Assembly: GCA_003576845.1 (NCBI GenBank)
Contig: QEVJ01000035.1
Coordinates: 17,330-81,329 of the forward strand
Source: Planctomycetota bacterium
Lineage (GTDB): Bacteria; Planctomycetota; Planctomycetia; Pirellulales; PLA5
Length of the DNA: 64,000 bases
Direction: 5' to 3'
The notes under the pieces are model-generated. The model was not told the origin of the DNA. It was given only the letters and a program-made list of their open reading frames with translations, and did no database searches. Shown one piece after another: positions 45,397-53,467 of the stretch (positions are counted from its first letter, which is position 1; every line of letters starts with the position of its first letter). The position numbers were made by a program, and so were the translations under genes.

Positions 45397-45473
45397 CTTC
45401 TGCATTCTGCCGTCTGCATTTCCTCCGCACCTTTGCTCCTTTGCGGTTAAGCGGACTTTGCGGTTAAGCGGAC
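45397..45473. repeat. CTTCTGC heptamers and a perfect 17-base tandem duplication
   Basis: 45397-45417 is CTTCTGC, ATTCTGC, CGTCTGC. 45440-45456 and 45457-45473 are identical copies of TTTGCGGTTAAGCGGAC. The AACCGCAAAG word recurs in inverse orientation near 45331, so the spacer 45272-45476 is largely repeat. Confidence 0.8.
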
Positions 45474-45476
45474 TCG

Positions 45477-46973
45477 CTACTCCTCCGACGCCTCCGCCCC
45501 GCCGTACTTCTCCTTGAGCACGTCGAGCTCCTTGGAGAGCGCCTCGACCTGCTTCAAGAGTTCCGGCATGTCGGCCGTGACCATCTCGACCGTCCCGCGC
45601 TGGTTTACCTTGATCCGGTGGGTCGTGTCTTGCACCACGTCCGGCACGTCAGCATCCCAACACTTCGCAAGGCCGCACTTGCTCGGCGCCGCGAGCGGAC
45701 GCACCAGCCGCATCCCCACCGCCCGCGCCGCGTCCTCGGTATACCACCACGGACTCAGCGGCCGGTTCGGGTCGCTGGCCTTCCAATCTTCATCCTCCGA
45801 CGGCATTCGCGCCGCGCTGCGGCAGCGTTCCGGATCGGAATCCCAGCCGCCGCCCCGCGCTACGCGATGCTTGACCTGATCCGGCCACCGCACCGCGTCC
45901 CACGCTTTGATCGCCTTCCCGCCGGACTTCTCCGCCAGCTTGGCATAATGGTCTTTAACCAGTTGATCGAGCACCCATTCGCCCGCATTGCCGTGCATGT
46001 CGTACAAGCCCCAGGGATTCGGCTTCTTCCCGCCGACCACGTGCGACTTGTCGTCCGAGTTATCGTAAGTCCAGGCGTATTCGCCCAACTTCGCCGGATC
46101 GTCGCCGAACGAATAGGCCGTCGTCGTTCCCGCGCGGCAAGCATATTCCCACTCCGCTTCCGTCGGCAAGCGATACATCGCGCCCGAAAGCTTCGAGAGC
46201 CACTTCGTATACTGCCGGGCGGCAAAGTGCGACATCGTCACCGCCGGCTGCCGCTTGTCTTCCACGTCGGTATACGTCTGGTCCGGATCGTACAGCTTCG
46301 TCGGCGCGGTCACGGCGTCGACGTCGTTGAGCTCCTGCTTCTGCCCAAGCTGCTTGGCGAGCAGCGCGAATTCCGGCTTCTTGAGGGCCGCCTTCACGAC
46401 GTCCTGCTGCTTGGCGAACAATAGCAGCGTCGACACCTGGAGCTTGTCCGCGTTGCTCAGCGTCGCCAATGCCGCCTCGTCCGCCCGCACCTTGTCGAAC
46501 AGCGGCTTGAGCTTGTCGCGAATCGCCTTCTTGTCGTCGTCGATGTTGAGGGTCTTCTCGTCGAACGCCAGCACGTTCCGCATCCCTTCCAGGTCCTTGA
46601 ATGGCTTATAGGCGTCCATGTACCGCTCGTACTCGTTCCACGTCACTTCATACTTGCCCATCCAGAACGGCGCGACCTCGATCTCCACCTGCGGGCCTTC
46701 GCAATCCTCCCGCTTCGCCTCGCCCTCGGGACTGCCGAGCTTGAACTTCCCGCCGGGAATCGGAATCATCTCGAACTTCACGTCCGTCCCGGGTATCGTC
46801 GCCGTGTAGGGGACCATGTACCCGCGGTCGGTCTTGATCACGGGACCGGAAGCCGGCGGCGTCGCCGAAAAACCAGGCTCGTCGGCCGCCGACTCGATCG
46901 CGGCTCCAGCGAACCACATCGCCGCAACCCCCAACGCCGCCGCCACCAATCGACTCAAGCTCGCACGCATCAT
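45477..46973 (-). CDS. Secreted SUMF1/formylglycine-enzyme-like protein with a helical insert
   Basis: A 498-residue exported protein with a signal peptide (LSRLVAAALGVAAMWFAGAA). SUMF1-like motifs are [99 protein letters not shown] and VGMRLVRP. About 90 residues (~125-215) of helix are inserted after the first part. The active-site Cys pair of formylglycine-generating enzyme is not visible in the GGGWDSDPERC segment, so sulphatase maturation is doubtful. A coiled coil ends the protein. Confidence 0.9.
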   Translation of the reverse strand: MMRASLSRLVAAALGVAAMWFAGAAIESAADEPGFSATPPASGPVIKTDRGYMVPYTATIPGTDVKFEMIPIPGGKFKLGSPEGEAKREDCEGPQVEIEVAPFWMGKYEVTWNEYERYMDAYKPFKDLEGMRNVLAFDEKTLNIDDDKKAIRDKLKPLFDKVRADEAALATLSNADKLQVSTLLLFAKQQDVVKAALKKPEFALLAKQLGQKQELNDVDAVTAPTKLYDPDQTYTDVEDKRQPAVTMSHFAARQYTKWLSKLSGAMYRLPTEAEWEYACRAGTTTAYSFGDDPAKLGEYAWTYDNSDDKSHVVGGKKPNPWGLYDMHGNAGEWVLDQLVKDHYAKLAEKSGGKAIKAWDAVRWPDQVKHRVARGGGWDSDPERCRSAARMPSEDEDWKASDPNRPLSPWWYTEDAARAVGMRLVRPLAAPSKCGLAKCWDADVPDVVQDTTHRIKVNQRGTVEMVTADMPELLKQVEALSKELDVLKEKYGGAEASEE

Positions 46974-47162
46974 CGTCTTCGCCCTAAATCAAAGCGTTTT
47001 TGGCTTCCTCACATAGTTTACTCAATCCCTGGCCGCATCGCATGGTCCCCCCTCGCCTTTTGCCGGCCGCCGCCGCACCGTAAAATCGATGCTTGCGGCC
47101 AGTCCCCGCCTCCCATCGGCGATCATCTGCGAAATCTGCGGATCATTCCCAGGAACCCCGCA

Positions 47163-48410
47163 ATGCCCGACATTCCAAAAATCCACATCCTCGGCCTCGG
47201 CGACGACGGTCTCGACGGCCTGACGCCCTCGGCCCGCCAACTCATCGACCAGGCCGAGCTAATCGTCGGCACGCCGCGGCTCCTCGGCCTCACCGGAACA
47301 GACAAGGCCCGCCACCTCGCCGTCGGCAACGATCTCGACGCCGCCGCGACCCAGCTTTCCTCCGCCGCGGGCAAACGCATCGTCGTCCTCGCTTCCGGCG
47401 ATCCGCTGTTCTACGGCGTCGCCCGTTTCTTTTGCGACAAGCTCGGCAAAGACCGCTTCGAGGTCATCCCGCACGTCAGCAGCATGCAACTCGCCTTCGC
47501 CCGCGTCAAAGAAAGCTGGGAAGACGCCTACCTCGCCAATCTCTACAAAGGCCCGCTCGAACGCACCTTCGACGCGATTCGCACCGCCGAGAAAGTCGGC
47601 CTGTTCACCAGCGACGAACTCACGCCCGCGAAGATAGCCCGCGAACTTCTCGACCGCCGCATCACGTACTTCCGCGCCTACGTCTGCGAAAACCTCGGCT
47701 CGCGCGACGAGCGCGTCACGCAAGGCGAGCTTTCCGAAATCGCCGCCCAAGAGTTCTCGCCGCTCAACGTGATGATCCTCGTCCGCAAGCCGAACGTGCC
47801 CGACAAAGCCTCCGACGGCAGCACGCTTCGCCTGTTCGGCAATGCCGACGACGTGTTCCTCCAATCGCGGCCCAAGCACGGCCTCATCACGCCCGCCGAA
47901 GTCCGCTCGATCGCCCTCGCCCAACTCGGTCTCCGCCCCAAGAGCGTCGTCTGGGACATCGGCGCCGGCAGCGGCTCCGTCGCCATCGAAGCGGCCCAAC
48001 TCATTCCCGCCGGCAAGGTCTTCGCCATCGAAATGGACGTCGACGACCACCAACTCATCCTCTCGAACGCCCAGCGGTTCGGCGTCACGAACCTCGACGC
48101 CGTCCTCGGCCGCGCTCCGGAAGCGTGGCAAGACCTGCCGAACCCCGACAGCATTTTCGTCGGCGGCAGCGGCCGGACGGTGAAGCGCATCGTCGAGCAA
48201 GCCTTCGATCGCCTCAAGCCCGGCGGCCGCCTCGTCGCCAGCGTCGGCAGCATCGAAAACCTCGCCGCCCTCAACGAAACGCTCTCTGCCCGCAGCACCG
48301 ACGCCCAAGTCTGGATGATCAACGTAGCCCGCGGCACGTACCAACTTGAAAGAGTCCGCTTCGAAGCCATCAACCCCAGCTTCCTAATCGCCGCCACCAA
48401 ACCCAAGTAA
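47163..48410 (+). CDS. cobL: Precorrin-6Y C5,15-methyltransferase (CbiE-CbiT fusion)
   Basis: A 415-residue cytoplasmic two-domain enzyme of cobalamin synthesis, which methylates C5 and C15 and removes the C12 acetate carboxyl of precorrin-6B/6Y. The N-terminal tetrapyrrole methylase domain (~1-200) shows IHILGLGDDGLDGL, ELIVGTPRLL and VVLASGDPLFYGVARFF. The CbiT domain shows KHGLITPAEVRSIAL and the Rossmann motif DIGAGSGSVAIEAAQL. Length agrees with CobL. Preceded by AGGAA. No other cobalamin genes are in the window. Confidence 0.95.
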   Translation: MPDIPKIHILGLGDDGLDGLTPSARQLIDQAELIVGTPRLLGLTGTDKARHLAVGNDLDAAATQLSSAAGKRIVVLASGDPLFYGVARFFCDKLGKDRFEVIPHVSSMQLAFARVKESWEDAYLANLYKGPLERTFDAIRTAEKVGLFTSDELTPAKIARELLDRRITYFRAYVCENLGSRDERVTQGELSEIAAQEFSPLNVMILVRKPNVPDKASDGSTLRLFGNADDVFLQSRPKHGLITPAEVRSIALAQLGLRPKSVVWDIGAGSGSVAIEAAQLIPAGKVFAIEMDVDDHQLILSNAQRFGVTNLDAVLGRAPEAWQDLPNPDSIFVGGSGRTVKRIVEQAFDRLKPGGRLVASVGSIENLAALNETLSARSTDAQVWMINVARGTYQLERVRFEAINPSFLIAATKPK

Positions 48411-48436
48411 AGCGCAGCGGAGCGTCTCTTCCCCCC

Positions 48437-48464
48437 GAATCCTGAATCCCGAATCCCGAATCCC
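48437..48464 (+). repeat. GAATCCC array ending exactly at a start codon
   Basis: GAATCCT followed by three perfect GAATCCC units, then ATG at 48465 without a spacer. It is the same unit as in 24672-24699. Confidence 0.9.
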
Positions 48465-49721
48465 ATGCTCCCAAAAGTCTTCCGCCTCCGCCAACGCTTC
48501 GACGACTCCCGCGTCGCCGACATCCCCGCCGAGGTGTCGCGCCAACTCGCCGCGCTCAACCTCGGCACGCGCGTCCAGCCCGGCCAATCCGTCGCCATCA
48601 CTTGCGGCAGCCGCGGCGTCAATAACATCGCGATCATCATCAAAGCGGCCGTCGACCACTTCAAGTCGCTCGGCGCAAAACCCTTCGTCGTTCCCGCGAT
48701 GGGCAGCCACGGCGGCGGCACCGCGGAAGGCCAACGCGAAGTCCTCGCCACCTACAACGTCACCGAAGAGTTCGTCGGCTGCCCCATCCACGCCAGCATG
48801 GAGACCGTCATCGTCTGCCAAACCCGCGAAGGCTTCCCCGTCCACTTCGACAAACACGCCTTCGCCGCCGACCACGTCCTCGTCGTCAACCGTGCGAAGC
48901 CACACACCCGCTTCGTCGGCGACATCGAGTCGGGCATGATGAAAATGATGCTCATCGGACTCGGCAAGCACGAAGGCGCGAAGATCTATCACAAGGCCAT
49001 CGAAAACTGGAGCTTCGACCAGATCGTTCGCTCCGTCGCCGCCGAAGTCATCGAACGCTGCCGCATCGTCGGCGGCCTCGGCATCGTCGAAAACGGCTAC
49101 GACGAAACGGCCAAGATCGCCGCCACGCTCCCCGAGAACATCATCGAAACCGACAAAGCCCTCCTCCGCGAAGCCAAACGCCTCCTCCCAAGACTCCCCT
49201 TCGACGAAGTCGACATCCTCATCGTCGACGAAATCGGCAAGAACATCTCCGGCACGGGCATGGACACCAACGTCCTCGGCCGCAAGTACAACGACCACGA
49301 AGCCACCGGCGACGAACGCCCCAAGATCAAACGCATCATCGTCCGCGGCCTAACTGAAGCCACCCACGGCAACGCCACCGGCATCGGCCTCGCCGAGTTC
49401 TGCCTCTCCAGAGTCGTCCGCGAAATGGACGCCAAAATCACCGCCATCAACTGCATCACCGGCAGCCACCCCACCGCCGCCATGACCCCCATCCACTACG
49501 AAACCGACCAAGAAGTCCTAGAAGCCGCCCTGGCCACCATCGGCCTGGTAGAACCCCAAAACGCCAAACTAATCTGGATCCGCAACACCCTCGACCTCGC
49601 CGAAATCATCTGCTCGGAAGCCTACCTCGACGCGGCAAAATCAAACCCAAACGTCGAAATCCTCAGCGACGCGACAGCGTTCCCAATTGACAACGAAGGC
49701 ATGATGCAACCATTCGCGTAG
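48465..49721 (+). CDS. LarA-like (lactate racemase N-terminal / DUF2088) protein
   Basis: A 418-residue protein of the lactate-racemase-like family. Matching parts are VQPGQSVAITCGSRGVNNI, AKPFVVPAMGSHGGGTAEGQ, VVNRAKPHTRFVGDIESGMM, KMMLIGLGKHEGAKIYHKAI and EVDILIVDEIGKNISGTGMD. LarA itself needs a nickel pincer cofactor made by LarB, C and E, none of which is here. The substrate is probably another 2-hydroxy acid. The ATG directly follows the heptamer array and has no Shine-Dalgarno sequence, although cobL ends 54 bases before. Confidence 0.88.
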   Translation: MLPKVFRLRQRFDDSRVADIPAEVSRQLAALNLGTRVQPGQSVAITCGSRGVNNIAIIIKAAVDHFKSLGAKPFVVPAMGSHGGGTAEGQREVLATYNVTEEFVGCPIHASMETVIVCQTREGFPVHFDKHAFAADHVLVVNRAKPHTRFVGDIESGMMKMMLIGLGKHEGAKIYHKAIENWSFDQIVRSVAAEVIERCRIVGGLGIVENGYDETAKIAATLPENIIETDKALLREAKRLLPRLPFDEVDILIVDEIGKNISGTGMDTNVLGRKYNDHEATGDERPKIKRIIVRGLTEATHGNATGIGLAEFCLSRVVREMDAKITAINCITGSHPTAAMTPIHYETDQEVLEAALATIGLVEPQNAKLIWIRNTLDLAEIICSEAYLDAAKSNPNVEILSDATAFPIDNEGMMQPFA

Positions 49722-49849
49722 GTCAGGCACCCCTGTGCCTGACGGAACTGCCAATTGACGCTCCATTAAGCAAACGCGCGATTAAGCGAAACCTCGTCGA
49801 ACGCCGGCGCCGTCACGCAAGTGCGTGCCTAACCTACTTCACTGCTTCA

Positions 49850-51910
49850 CTATGACACGTTACGGATTGTTGTGTCAAACAACTGTCGAATGTGCTCTTC
49901 CTTCACTTTCTGATTTATTGCTTGCCGAACGAACACCTTTAGATCTCTATCTCGCAGGATTAGAACCATACCTTTGAGCTTTTCGCTTATTCGCCGGATG
50001 TGTTGGTAATGGTGCTTCTCGATATCGTCGCCACGAAAACACAGAATCACAAGTCGCCCAATCGCGCTGTTCATATAGTATTCCGCTTGGTGGAAGTCTG
50101 CCGCCTCAATCAACGATTTGTTCTTGCACTCCCAGATAACCTGGCACGCGTCATACTTGTCCTTCATTAGCTGCCAAAAACCCTGCTCCGCAACATTTGC
50201 TGCGATCCAGTCGCGAATCACACGTCCCTCATTGTCTTGTCGATGCGGCTCTAGGTTATTCAACCATCGAAAGAAGCACAACCGAATTACTTCGCCGACA
50301 ATACGCTCATACTCGTCGTCATAGTCATTGCCGGTTGGGGTGGCGTCAAGGTCCGTTAGAATGCGCCGGAGCCGTTCCTGATACTGTTCCAAATCAATTG
50401 CTTCCGGCAATTCAAGAAGCAGGCCTTCTCGCTGCAGTACAATGTCCTCAAGATCACCGATTACCTTCGCCTGTAAATCGAGCGCTCGCGCTAGGCTTGG
50501 ATGGATGACTACTGTCGACGAGGACGAAATCGTTGGAGGGCTTGCAGAACGTAATCCGACGCCCCTATATTCAACTACAGCGCCGCTCCGAATGCCCCAA
50601 AACCCGATGGAATAAAGTAACTCGATGAAGAGATGCGGCGCGGCAACTCGTGACAGCCATTGTCCGCAGTAGCTCATCACTTCGCTGTCGGCCAGCAGCT
50701 TTTGGATAAACGCCGTAACCGCCGGCACTGTGAATTCCGTTGCAAGGCCGTGGAATCGGTTGAGCACGAGTTGTATCTGCGGAAAATTCTCGGAGTATTC
50801 ATCTCCAAGATCCTTCAAACGACTCTCCGAAAAGCGAACTTTCGCTGCGTCCATGTCTTCGACCGTGACTCTTTGGTGCCGGGACGCCTGCGCCGACTCA
50901 ACCGCAAGCGAGCAATATGTGAGCACGTCACGAGGACGTTGTTGGCAATAGTCGAGAATCATCTCGCTCGCGGGTGCGCTACCAACCATGTCGAACAGCA
51001 ACTTCCAGGTTTCGCCCAAAGGCGGCTTGGGGTTTAGCGGAAGCTGCAGTCGGCGTTCCACCATCTCCTGTAGCTGCTGCCTGGTCCAGTCGAGCGATAC
51101 GACGCACGTTTCCAGACGCGTGAATTCGGGATCGATTGCCCTAACTCGCTCAAAAATATTCTCTCGAAGAAAGAGCATCGGCCTGATTCGCTCGCATGTC
51201 GCCGACATTTCCACGCAGGCATGCATCGTTGCCATCAGCGCCAGCACGGCGGAGTCCGATCCGTCCCATGCGTCGTCGATCCTATCGATCAGGACCAGAT
51301 TTGTACGCGAATCGGCTCCCAGCACGATGTCAGCATCCTTCACAATTTGCTTTGCTTTGTTCATCAAGCGAAGCCACTCTTTGTCGCGACCCCGCTTAAG
51401 GGCATCGTAAGCTTCTTCTGCAAAGGCGAGAACTCGCAAGTCAAACGTGTAGGATTCAATGTAGTTGCGTTCTGCAATCAACGAGTCGACAAGCTGTCGA
51501 GGATAAAGCGAGTGTGTTCGAAGCTGCTCGGCAAGCACTTCGTCGACAATACCCCGCTTAAATGAGGCGACCAATCCGTGAAATGCCTTATGTCGGGGGT
51601 CTGCTGGCAATGCACAATCTGTGCTTCCGGTGAGCGCAGTAAACACTTCTGGGTGAATGGTAACGACGCGCAGATTTGGTGCGTTACTGAGATAAAGAGT
51701 CAAAGCCGTCTTTCCAGTCCCTCGCCTGCCGACAAAAAAGCACTTTGACCGATTGGGATCAAGTGCGGCTTGAAGCGCCGGTGTAACGACGAAGACTCCT
51801 TTTTGCATCAATATCTTGTCGTATTCCGCGAAGGATTGTCCAAGGATGATGCGATTGAGCACATCCTTTGGAAGCTGCACTACAGCTGGTCCGGCGGTTT
51901 TCTTCGCCAT
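49850..51910 (-). CDS. P-loop ATPase with a C-terminal nuclease-like domain; defence candidate
   Basis: A 686-residue protein. The N-terminal P-loop has Walker A GRRGTGKT (~61-68) after QKGVFVVTPALQAALDP, and a Walker B-like NLVLIDRIDDAWDGSD, the pattern I associate with Sll1717-type P-loop ATPases. Helical regions follow. The C-terminal ~150 residues contain VIWECKNKS (E at ~594) preceded by EYERIVGEVIRLCF, compatible with a PD-(D/E)XK nuclease core. By eye the gene is clearly AT-richer than its neighbours, a sign of transfer. The start ATG 51910 follows GGTGG. No partner gene is evident. Defence is inferred. Confidence 0.85.
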   Translation of the reverse strand: MAKKTAGPAVVQLPKDVLNRIILGQSFAEYDKILMQKGVFVVTPALQAALDPNRSKCFFVGRRGTGKTALTLYLSNAPNLRVVTIHPEVFTALTGSTDCALPADPRHKAFHGLVASFKRGIVDEVLAEQLRTHSLYPRQLVDSLIAERNYIESYTFDLRVLAFAEEAYDALKRGRDKEWLRLMNKAKQIVKDADIVLGADSRTNLVLIDRIDDAWDGSDSAVLALMATMHACVEMSATCERIRPMLFLRENIFERVRAIDPEFTRLETCVVSLDWTRQQLQEMVERRLQLPLNPKPPLGETWKLLFDMVGSAPASEMILDYCQQRPRDVLTYCSLAVESAQASRHQRVTVEDMDAAKVRFSESRLKDLGDEYSENFPQIQLVLNRFHGLATEFTVPAVTAFIQKLLADSEVMSYCGQWLSRVAAPHLFIELLYSIGFWGIRSGAVVEYRGVGLRSASPPTISSSSTVVIHPSLARALDLQAKVIGDLEDIVLQREGLLLELPEAIDLEQYQERLRRILTDLDATPTGNDYDDEYERIVGEVIRLCFFRWLNNLEPHRQDNEGRVIRDWIAANVAEQGFWQLMKDKYDACQVIWECKNKSLIEAADFHQAEYYMNSAIGRLVILCFRGDDIEKHHYQHIRRISEKLKGMVLILRDRDLKVFVRQAINQKVKEEHIRQLFDTTIRNVS

Positions 51911-52044
51911 ATTTGCCACCGATCTAGATCATCATCGCAACCGGTCGACCGCACTTCATCAATTCAGGCACTTGATCCATCTCGCGTTGTGGCGCGTCTT
52001 CCGGACCGTACCACGCACGTGACCACAGGTCTCCAAGAACCACG

Positions 52045-52245
52045 CTACTCCCCAACCTCTACGTCCCTCCAATCCAGCTCCCCAACCAATTCCTTCGCAA
52101 AACTAACCACATTATCCCGGTCCTCCTCCGACAACTCCAACAGCGACCCGCCCCGGCCGAGCTTGCCGTCTTTTCCTGGGCCGATGATCTGGCACGTTTT
52201 CGGAGCCAGATAGTGCCGCACGCCCGGCTTCTTCGCGTCGGGCAT
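52045..52245 (-). CDS. Small soluble protein of unknown function
   Basis: A 66-residue protein (KPGVRHYLAPKTCQIIGPGK, LLELSEEDRDNVVSFAKELV, GELDWRDVEVGE). ATG 52245 is chosen; it follows GGAG. The frame extends 22 codons upstream into a heptamer repeat that is not likely to be native coding sequence. No family recognised. Confidence 0.55.
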   Translation of the reverse strand: MPDAKKPGVRHYLAPKTCQIIGPGKDGKLGRGGSLLELSEEDRDNVVSFAKELVGELDWRDVEVGE

Positions 52246-52269
52246 GTCGTGCTGCTCCGAGCCATTCCT

Positions 52270-52311
52270 CCCGAACCCCGCGCCCCGCATCCCGCGTCCC
52301 GCGTCCCTCAA
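52270..52311. repeat. CCCGCGT heptamer array
   Basis: CCCGAAC, CCCGCGC, CCCGCAT, CCCGCGT, CCCGCGT, CCCTCAA: six units with an exact 7-base period. Confidence 0.85.
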
Positions 52312-52312
52312 A

Positions 52313-52415
52313 AAAAACGCGAGAAGCGTTGAATAATTCCCTCTCCCGAGCTATTCGCTCCCCGAATCCCGCGCCCAAAAACGCGAGAAGTGTCAAATAA
52401 TTCCCTCTCCTGGGC
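52313..52415. repeat. Two imperfect 39-base direct repeats, 64 bases apart
   Basis: The copies at 52313-52351 and 52377-52415 share AAAAACGCGAGAAG and AATAATTCCCTCTCC with a few substitutions between. On the minus strand the second copy contains TTGACA. Confidence 0.85.
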
Positions 52416-52687
52416 CAACGACGCCACTTTCCACCAAGTTCCCCAAAAAAACACTCGCCAAATCTCGCCCAGCGTGTTCCAACTCGCGTCCCACCGCGCG
52501 TCGTCAGCCTCCGCGCAAATAACGCCCGCCGTCGAAGCCATCCCGCCGCCGGAAGCGCACAATCGTCCATCACCCAGCCTACCAAATTCCGCACCCGCCC
52601 GCCACCCTTAAAATTTGACACCCGGACGACTGGAAGACGACGACGCCGACGCCGCGCACGATCGCCATACCTGGCCATAACTGCTCG

Positions 52688-53203
52688 TCATCCCTCCTCC
52701 TCGCGCCGCCCGACCTCCGTCAGCTCAACGAACCGCACCGCGTCGCCGACGCGAATCGTTCCTTCGCGCAGCACGCAGGCCGAGATCCCGCCGTGACCGC
52801 GCATCGCGTTGTACCCGCCGGCGCCGAGGTTCTCTTCCATCCGCGAGCACGGCGCGCACGGACCGGTCCCTTCGAGCAGCACGTCGCCGATCAAAAACCG
52901 CGCCTTCGCCAACGCGGCGAGATTGATGCCCGCGACGACGACATTCCGCCGCACCCACTCCGGCGCGACGCGATTCATGCCGAGCAGCGCCGCGACGACG
53001 GCCAGGTGCTCTTCCTGAATCAGCGTGACCTCGCGCTTCGACTTTCCCGACCGGGCATGGTGATCGCCATCGAGACCCGTCCCCACGCGAGCGACCGCTT
53101 CGGCGACCGCGACCAACTCCGCCCTCGGCCGCGGACTCAGCCCAATCCACGCCACGCGGCCGATCTGCGGCAACGTCGAACGAAGCTCGGCAATCGTCTT
53201 CAT
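52688..53203 (-). CDS. MOSC-domain protein
   Basis: A 171-residue molybdenum-cofactor-sulfurase C-terminal (MOSC) domain protein. Markers are VARVGTGLDGDHHARSGKSK, VTLIQEEHLAVVAALLG, VRRNVVVAGINLAALAKARF, CAPCSRMEENLGAGGYNAMRGHGGISACVL and a C-terminal beta strand. Stand-alone MOSC proteins take part in molybdenum-cofactor or N-hydroxylated-base detoxification pathways; the conserved Cys is in GPCAPCSRM. ATG 53203 is used; TTG 53221 is an alternative. Confidence 0.9.
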   Translation of the reverse strand: MKTIAELRSTLPQIGRVAWIGLSPRPRAELVAVAEAVARVGTGLDGDHHARSGKSKREVTLIQEEHLAVVAALLGMNRVAPEWVRRNVVVAGINLAALAKARFLIGDVLLEGTGPCAPCSRMEENLGAGGYNAMRGHGGISACVLREGTIRVGDAVRFVELTEVGRREEEG

Positions 53204-53467
53204 GCCACCGGCCGAAAACAAAGAATTGACCGTAAGTTGACGGTCCGACCTGCAAAAACGCCCGCCTTTGCAGCCCGGCCGATCCCACCCTACTCGCCAC
53301 GGGCGGACGCGCCAATTGACTTCGCCACGCCCCCGTCCTTAGGATCGAAATAAGATCCCCGGCGAGCAAACGCAATGCACCTTCCCGCGAGGCACGCAGA
53401 ATTGAACCGATCCGGGAGCGATGCTGCGCGGCGGCAACGAGGACCTTGGCGGAATCCCGTCGCCGCG
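53204..53467. other. Spacer between divergent MOSC and NfeD genes
   Basis: Promoters for both genes should lie here. I see no convincing -35/-10 pair and no repeat array. Confidence 0.35.

Larger units (their letters stand above)
52246..52687. other. Repeat-rich spacer
   Basis: The long spacer between the small gene and the MOSC gene holds a six-unit heptamer array (52270-52311) and a 39-base direct repeat (52313-52415). The right part shows no supportable gene. Confidence 0.5.

Noticed and set aside
49850..52245. Prophage or integrative element boundary around the AT-rich gene
   Set aside because: No integrase, no tRNA next to it and no flanking direct repeat of attachment type were seen.
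52308..52678. Minus-strand frames in the spacer before the MOSC gene
   Set aside because: They are made of the repeat units and Arg-rich low-complexity sequence.
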